This document shows positions 57,399 to 64,000 of a DNA stretch of 64,000 nt, in pieces. This DNA comes from Henckelia pumila. Lineage: Eukaryota; Streptophyta; Magnoliopsida; Lamiales; Gesneriaceae. Location: the NCBI RefSeq assembly GCF_033568475.1, contig NC_133123.1, positions 134,996,242 through 135,060,241 of the forward strand, read 5' to 3'. The first letter of the stretch is position 1. The number at the start of each line of letters is the position of its first letter. The notes beneath the pieces are model-generated. The model did no database searches, had not been told where the DNA came from, and saw only the letters and a list, made by a program, of their open reading frames with translations. The position numbers and the translations under genes were made by a program.

Positions 57399-58879
57399 TG
57401 TAGTGGCCCATATCCAGAATTAACGATAATGAGTAATTATCGCGTGATCATGTTAGATTTAGTAAAACATGATTAAGGAGAATTTTAAATGGATTAACGG
57501 AGCCCGGAAATAGACCCAAAATGATCAGAAATGGTACGGAGGGTCAGAGAGATCGGAAGCTCCGAAGTTAGGATCGGATGCTCCGAAGGTGATCGGAAGC
57601 TCCGATGAACGATCGGAAGCTCCGATCGAATTACGTCATCCATGGCGTGTGGTTGATCGGAAGCTCCGATCACCCCTATCCGAAGTCAACCAGTGAGATT
57701 TTGACATGTGGCAGATAAGGATGTTCGGAAGCTCCGATGGCAGGATCGGAAGTTCCGATCGAGGATCGGAGGTTCCGATCGATGCCTATAAATATAAGGT
57801 CCAAGGCATTCATTTCTTGCCAATTCCGAATTCTCTCCTTCGCCCTCGTGGTCCTATTTTAAGGCTTTGGGTACTCTTATTCTAGAGTTGGAGTAGGATA
57901 TTTGTTTTACTATAGTCAGACAGTGTCTGACATAGTAGCGGAGCAGTGCTCGTGTTGTAGAGCCGTGTTCGAGGCTGTGGATTGCAACAGGGGAGTGCCC
58001 TAGTTGCGGGATAGTCACCATCAGTGGGCTGACGACGGACGCAGGTATAGCTATGGTCTCCTTAAATTATTTAGGAGTATGCAATAGCTTAGTTAAGGCT
58101 TTTAGCGCTTATTGAATGATGCATGGGTATTTGCATTGTAAACTTGATGATAGGCTTGGAACCTAGAGTGGGACTACTAGGACTGCCTTAGAAAGGTACG
58201 TAAGTACTGACTGAGATTGCCAGCGGATATGCATGCTTATATGTTGCATTTATGTGTTTGCATGTTATTATTGTTATGCGGCATGTGCATATCATCTTGT
58301 GTCTGTACATCTGTATATCTTTCGAGATGAGCCAGTTAGGGTTGCTCAGCCCTGTTAGGACGTTTGATATCGAGTACCCCTAGGTACTGATACCTGAAGG
58401 ACTCCGTGGTTCGCGTCCGTGATTCGGGAATGAGTGGTCGCGCACAGTGGTTAGCTACCCCGATGTGACGAGCTTATATCCCAGGCGCCAGTCTGAGTAG
58501 TTCGTATACAGTTATCCCAGATATGGATACCCGGTCATTTGCATGCATCATATTTGTATGTTTATCCGTGCTTTCCTATTGAGCTTAGAGCTCACGTCCA
58601 GTATTTTCTGTGTATCTGGATACCCTATTTCGACGGGGCAGATGTAGGTGCAGGATTGAGCACCAGGAGCCTGGAGGAGCCAGCGACCTTGAAGACAGCA
58701 GTATTTAGCTGTAGGTTTTTATCTAAGAAATTCGATTGGGTTGTATAAATCGAGTTTGTTAGCCGGTTGTATTCTGCGGGTCTGCTTGTCTTTAAGTCTT
58801 CCGCAACGATTTTATTTAATGCATGCTTAATTATGCTCTTAACTCTGATTAGGTAGTGGATCCGAAATGGGTCGCTACA
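57399..58879 (+). repeat. 3' LTR of the nested Gypsy element
   Basis: 1481 bp. It has fewer palindromic units than the 5' LTR, but a segment of about 50 bases near 57961-58010 that the 5' LTR lacks. Confidence 0.9.
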
Positions 58880-59592
58880 TGGCCAAAACCCCGGGTGGTA
58901 CCCTACAAGCCGGGTGGTCGGGACAGCGGAGCAGGTCCTAGCCCGACTATCTTTAGGGAGTGTGATGATATCCTAGTTGATGATATCCTAGTAGGATACC
59001 CCGGGTGGTACCCTACAAGCCGGGTGGTCGGGACAGCGGAGCAGGTTCTAGCCCGACTATCTTTAGGGAGTGTGATGATATCCTAGTAGGATACCCCGGG
59101 TGGCCAAAACCCCGGGTGGTAGGTACCCTGCAAGCCGGGTGGTCGGGACAGCGGAGCAGGTTCCAGCCCGACTATCTTTAGGGTGTGGTGATATAACCCG
59201 GGGAGTATAAGCACTCGGGAGACCCCGGGAGGTCCGGGTGGTTGGAAAACAGCCACGTCTGCTTAGAGTGTGCCAGGAGAAAATCTCCGACCAAATCATT
59301 ACGGACCATGCTCTAACGGAGTGGGCTTTTCCCCGACCAAATCATTACGGACCATGCTCTAACGGAGTGGGCTTTTTCCTGGAACTACGGATGTCTAAAT
59401 CACACGTGATGGCCGTCCCATCACCCTAAAAGCCGTCAGTCAGCCCATACCCAGTAATCATTGAAAGCCCAAGGGGGCCATTATAAAAGCAAGAGAGGAC
59501 TCACTCTCTGAAAATCAATCATTCAGCTATCTTTTCCGCCCGGGAGTTTCCTCACCCTCGGGTAGTCATTTTGTGATAATCGCATCATATGG

Positions 59593-60565
59593 TGTTGACG
59601 AAGCAGTGACCAGTGATGACTGATGACCATAGAAATCTGTAAATGGCCGAATCTTGGCATCATCCAAATTTCGAAGGGAGAATTCGACCCTACATGAAAA
59701 CAAATCAATGTGGACAAATCAAGACCCTTCCCCCTACCATTGGTGTAGCTTGTAGGGTTGAAGTTTCCCGCTCGAAATGGTTTAGTTCACGCTAGCAAAA
59801 TGGTGGTATCTTAATGCGAGATCCAATGGTCCAAAATTATTTTGAACATATGAGGTCCATAAAAATGTATAAACCCTACGTAGCCAAATTAAAATTGAAT
59901 TATTGAATATAGTGTAAAGATACTACTCTTTATGCTAACATTTCATTTACCACCCATCACCGCTGCCATGAGAGGATGTTCCTAGCACAAATCACCCCAC
60001 CCCATTTCAGAGAGAAAAAGCAGAAATAATGCACTGATCATTGCATGATCTGACAAGATAGATCTAATTTTTTTTTTATAAAGGACAATTAAGATAACGA
60101 GATGATCTTTCTTCCAAAAGAGTCATCCATATAATCTGAATGAACCCTGTCGTATAACTAAAATTTAAATGACCAATGCACTGGAAATTTTCAAGAAAGG
60201 GGGAAAACAAACAAAATAAGTGCACGACCAAATATTATTTACTCCTGGCATGGAGAATGGCTTTTAACTCAGCTCATCCATCTCTTGCTTACAAAACGAT
60301 ACAATAATACAAGTCAACAGGAAATCGACATAAATTACAGCACCACAGCACAAAATCCCAGTTTCTACCCAAACTTTTGACAGATTATTTCTGTATTTCC
60401 ATCAAATACAACAAATACATAGCTCTTCCCAAATATTACATCTAAAGTTCTTCTAACCAAAACTATGAAACAAAAGTTGAGTTCTGCAACTGTTCACAAA
60501 AAACTATAATACAGTGCAACAAAACACGAGATTTTGCTGCAGAGGGTGTTGAAGCTCTGCTACGA
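59593..60565. other. Spacer and 3' UTR of the POWERDRESS-like gene
   Basis: The part next to the gene (about 60240-60565) is probably its 3' UTR on the minus strand. The rest is unremarkable spacer. I see no other gene or element. Confidence 0.5.
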
Positions 60566-63552
60566 CTACCTGCCTACATCCCCTTTACTTCTCCATGTAT
60601 CATCGTCTTTGATGATGCTTCCAGCTTGCAAACTGAACTGTTCGGTTTTGGCATAGTGCATTTTGATGGCAGCGACGGGGTCTGAGATGGTGGAACACTG
60701 GCCTCCAACAATAACCCCTCTTGCAATGTTCATTTCAACGACCCCTCTTGACTGCTGCTGCATTCCAGGGATGATATGGAAACCATTCTGTCTTTGCATC
60801 TCGGGGAATAGTGTGGCTTGTGGGTTTTTCATATTTATAGTGAAGGGCTGCTGCCCTTCTTGATTCTTTAGATAATCTGCTATTCCATTGCTGTTACATA
60901 GGTCCTTCGTCGAATAAAGAGAGACACCATTCAAAGGGGGGTCATTGCTTGTAACAATTCCATGTAATGGTGGATGCTCGATTTTCACAGCAGGAAGGGT
61001 ATAATTACTGAACGCTGCAGGATACTTGGACAATAAAAGGGTCGAGTCAGGTATCGGAGGGAGCCCTGTCTTCATCATGTTTCCATCCCAAAAGCTGAAA
61101 TTTCTTGCCTGAATATTATCGGAACCATGATAGTTATGACGATCAAACTTCGACACAGAGGAATCAAAGCTGACATTCTGTTCATTATTGAATTTAAGGC
61201 CCAGTAAGGAGGAACCTGATTTGTGGTTCTGGCCATTACTGCCATCAGTTTGTTGTCCACGAGAATTTTGTTTCTGTTGGGAGGGTACTAAAATCTTACC
61301 AAACAATTTCACATCACCATTCCCGGAAGGTTTTTCTAAGCCAGATGAGCAACTGGTCTGGTCATGCACTGGATGTGGAGCTTCAAACATTATACTATGT
61401 TGTCCTGAACTATTACACTTTTGAAGCAAGGGCTCTGCATGATGGCCAGCAGCAAGCAGATTTGCATCTGGACGAGAGGCATTTGGATGCAGGACATTTT
61501 TTTGGCAACCTACGCACCCATTTACCTCCTCATTCATCATTGGCACAGAAACTGGGTATCCTCTGAGAATCTGAGAGGATTCAACATGATCTGACATCGA
61601 GTGACCAGAGATATGCTCCGGGCAATCACATGTCCGAACACTATTCTGAGAATGATAATCATCGGAACCATTATTACCAACAGATGGCAATGCATTGTGA
61701 TATGACAGCTTTTGATATTTAATTGGAACAGAAAACAAGGTTGACGACCTCAAAGATGCTATGTGACCATTCTGCGGCAAGGAGTGGACGTGAGACCAGT
61801 CTTCTGTAGGGCTTCGAAGATCAGCTTTCTTTTGGCACCCAGAAACATTATCAACTTGCATAGAAGAATGCCCATCAACAGAAAGACGAGAGGCACTCTC
61901 AGTGTGCTGTGACTCAGACTTCATCTGAGACGCTGACCAATCTGTACCATTCACTCCAGTGGTATTTGCATATTTTTCTTCAACTTTCCGATTGGCCGAA
62001 TTATATTCAACCAACAAAAGATCCGACCCTTCATTCTTTTTCCCTTGATGCCCGTCTGACATCTCAATCAAAGTCTTTTTCTCAGCCACAGCTGATCCAT
62101 TAGGCAGATCATGGTCATCCGCTTCTTCAACTCCTGGCAATGATTCTTCAACTGAGGATACACCCATTAATCCAATTTCTTTAACAGACACGGGAACATC
62201 AATCACACCATTCTGTCCATTGACACCTAAAACAGGTTTATCATGCACTTGAGGATTATCCAACAACAAACTATTCACACCAAGTTCAGCATCCATGGGA
62301 TCATGGGAATCCAACCCATTTAATTCCTCACACCTCTTGGAATCGGGCTTCAAACATAGTGTCCCAGATGCAACATTAGATGCATGACTTGACTTCCGGT
62401 CGGGAGAAGGAAGATCCTCTTCTGTCTTGGCCCTGGATCCCTCCTTGTAAATAAGGGATTCAGTCTCCACAACACTAGCATCTTCAATGTCACTACCACC
62501 TCCGTTGACATCACCGGAAACTGCATTATGAAATCCAGGCACAATCAGATCCAAACCAAGACACTTCCGGGACTTGCTAAAGAATACCTTGCACTGGTCC
62601 CTGGATCTTGTTCGGACACAACGTGATATCATTCCAAAATCTTTGCCATAAGATGACACAGCCTGAATGAAGATTGATTTCTCAACGTCAGTCCAATCAG
62701 TAGGATCCATCTCCCCACAGCTCTCATCTGAGCACTCATCATCGACAATCTGGGTAATCTCAGGATTCAAAGACCGCTTTATTGAAAAACCAACTCTCCG
62801 ACACCTTGAATCCTGATATCCATCCCCAGGGTCAAAAGAACTTGTGATGCAAGAACTCATAGCCTCAGATGATAAAGAACCACAAATACCAGCCAAAACA
62901 TCGGCAGCTACAGCTTCTCTCTCATTCCTGTAAAAATCCAGACTGTCCGATCTCTGTGATTGATCATCGCAACACCTAGGTGCTTTACAAGCATTAGGTG
63001 CACCCAAAGAAAATCTAGAAGCGCCTTTCTGGTTTTCAATGTCATCGGCATTAGCCGCAATTGCTGAAGCTTCACCAAGTATGTCTAGGGAGGCTGCGAC
63101 TGCCTCACGATTCCATCTTTTCCCTGAAGCAACCAAGTACGTAGTAGATTGGGACTTGCTTCGTTTCAAAGCTTCAGGCTTCTTTCTAGCTTTCTCAAAG
63201 CTATTCGATTTGTGGTTCTTGTAGTAGAACTCAACACAATCAGCTATTGTTTTATGATCCAAAAAAGATGCAATCTTCCGGAAATCTTTCCCAAAGGTGG
63301 CAAGTTTGTCAATGAAGATCTCTGTCTCTGCATGTGTCCATGTGTTGATCATAGACCTTTCTTTTTCAACAGCACAAGGATCTTCCACCAGACCATTACT
63401 TGTGATAAACCTTGACATCTGCATCTCCTTCTTGTCCAAAATCAAAGCAGGCATCTTCAAAGCATTTCTACAGGGCTTAAATGAGGACTCAGAGATCAAC
63501 CCACTAACAAAATCAACTACATCTTCTGCAGGAACAGTTCGGGAACTACCGG
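60566..63552 (-). CDS. PWR: POWERDRESS-like SANT-domain protein, large 3' exon (5' part outside)
   Basis: This exon begins after an acceptor (TTTGCAG, exon base 63552, codon position 2) and runs about 995 codons to a stop at 60566. Two SANT/Myb-like domains are clear. The first starts WTHAETEIFIDKLATFGKDF (about 63206-63346) and the second WTDVEKSIFIQAVSSYGKDF (about 62558-62707). The rest is a long Ser/Asn-rich, probably disordered tail ending GDVGR. Paired SANT domains of this type occur in nuclear-receptor-corepressor-like proteins; in plants the closest known protein is POWERDRESS, which works with histone deacetylase HDA9 in chromatin silencing, flowering and ageing. The assignment rests on remembered similarity, not a search. 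An in-frame methionine at 63640 lies in the intron and is not a start. The exon has no disabling change, so this is probably a working single-copy gene. Confidence 0.85.
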
Positions 63553-64000
63553 CTGCAAACATAATCAAGGAGAAACATTGAAATGTTAGGAAAGATATGC
63601 CAATGCATAATCCATTTCGAATAAAACATAAAGAGCTCAAATCACCATCTCACGCTCAACCCCCCATCAAGAGAATCACATAAAGACAAGTTTACATAAA
63701 CCTGTGAAGGAAGCAGCAATTAATCAGCATTCGTTCCCATTAATTAAGGAATAAAAGTATACATCTCATATCAATTTTACTTGAACTCGGTGCCTGGACA
63801 CTTCATTGTCGGGCAATATCACAACCCAGACCAATCAAATAATTTCTAAATCGCCAAGCGTTCTCACATAAAAATAAAATAAAATTAAGTAACCTACAGA
63901 TTCCTATCACCCTATCCTTTGCAGCCTGTGGATGTACTAAAGGATATGCACAACACATAATCCCTCGACCACATTAGTCAAACTACAAATACTCCATCTA
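63553..64000 (-). other. Intron of the POWERDRESS-like gene (to window edge)
   Basis: AT-rich sequence upstream of the large exon with no convincing further coding exon. The gene's earlier exons and promoter lie beyond the window. Confidence 0.5.

Larger units (their letters stand above)
50584..58879 (+). mobile_element. Nested non-coding Gypsy element (Tekay/Del-like, LARD type)
   Basis: 8.3 kb, bounded by the target-site duplication tggcc (50579-50583 and 58880-58884). LTRs of 1466 and 1481 bp start TGTAGTGG and end GCTACA. The primer-binding site tggtatcagagc (52055-52066) fits initiator tRNA-Met, and a purine-rich tract (aaggtggtgggaa) precedes the 3' LTR. The 'tttcgaggacgaaatcc' just before that tract is typical of Tekay/Del-type chromoviral Gypsy elements. 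The 5.3 kb interior has no recognisable gag or pol, as in large retrotransposon derivatives that depend on a partner. The LTRs are alike apart from small indels and repeat-number changes, so it is fairly young. Confidence 0.88.
41549..59587 (+). mobile_element. Tat-lineage Gypsy LTR retrotransposon, with nested insertions
   Basis: The element is bounded by a 5-bp target-site duplication, tatgg (41544-41548 and 59588-59592), and by LTRs starting TGATATCC and ending CGCATCA. In order it has a 508-bp 5' LTR; a primer-binding-like ttggcgccgtctgtggga at 42057; gag-pol; a 93-bp tandem repeat array; antisense ORFs; and a 3' LTR. A second RNase H domain behind the first and an antisense ORF before the 3' LTR are hallmarks of the Ty3/Gypsy Tat group (Ogre, Retand, Grande). 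The gag-pol is broken, with about four breaks. The 3' LTR is split by another retrotransposon. Without that insertion the element would be about 9.7 kb. It is clearly older than its nested guest. Confidence 0.9.
50443..59587 (+). repeat. 3' LTR of the Tat element, split by a nested element
   Basis: The LTR starts TGATATCC at 50443, is interrupted at 50584-58884, and resumes to CGCATCA at 59587. Unlike the 5' LTR it carries about four copies of its first 95-113 bp: 50443-50553; 50554-50583 plus 58885-58965; 58981-59075; and 59076-59188, with a 12-base stub between the second and third. The rest (59189-59587) matches the 5' LTR closely. Confidence 0.88.

Noticed and set aside
41549-59587. An endogenous pararetrovirus (caulimovirid)
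   Set aside because: LTRs, an integrase, a polypurine tract and a target-site duplication are present and no movement-protein or coat domain is seen. A Tat-lineage Gypsy explains all features.
63553-63640. Methionine at 63640 as the start of the SANT protein
   Set aside because: A strong splice acceptor lies between it and the conserved part, and the residues before it do not fit the family. The true start is outside the window.

Overview
The window looks like nuclear DNA of a flowering plant, probably a eudicot. Its genes are split by GT-AG introns, its gene families are plant ones (clustered serine carboxypeptidase-like genes, an ankyrin/PGG membrane protein, a POWERDRESS-type SANT protein), and most of it is plant LTR retrotransposons, MITEs, a Helitron, a hAT, a Mutator-like element and a SINE. 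Nothing bacterial, organellar or CRISPR-like was seen. I could not place the species; identities and ages below are by eye.

Layout. 1-5.2 kb: AT-rich flank with a foldback MITE, then a conserved plant membrane protein gene of unknown function (+). 5.2-7.9 kb: SCPL-A, an intact nine-exon serine carboxypeptidase-like gene (-) with a small Helitron in one intron. 8.2-9.3 kb: a long inverted repeat. 9.5-27.7 kb: a degenerate ankyrin/PGG gene (+) whose last exon is split by a 16.8 kb head-to-tail array of one Copia element (four LTRs, three internal regions). 28.1-36.0 kb: SCPL-B, a recent duplicate of SCPL-A, interrupted by a very young 5.2 kb Copia element of another family. 37.0-40.1 kb: SCPL-C, an older intact paralogue with a hAT in an intron. 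40.4-40.8 kb: a SINE and a tiny MITE. 41.5-59.6 kb: a Tat-lineage Gypsy element (gag-pol, 93-bp tandem repeats, antisense ORFs) whose 3' LTR holds an 8.3 kb non-coding Gypsy element, which itself holds a 1.3 kb Mutator-like foldback element. 60.6-64 kb: the large 3' exon of a POWERDRESS-like gene (-), running off the window.

The locus reads as an SCPL cluster (A, B, C, all on the minus strand) expanded by duplication and dissected by mobile elements. Seven insertions have exact terminal signatures: the Copia array (TSD ctgag), the Copia in SCPL-B (caaac), the hAT (cattaaac), the Tat Gypsy (tatgg), the nested Gypsy (tggcc), the Mutator-like element (ggaaattga), and the Helitron, whose empty site survives in SCPL-B. 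SCPL-A and SCPL-C keep the whole catalytic triad and could be active secreted peptidases or acyltransferases. SCPL-B and the ankyrin/PGG gene are disabled.
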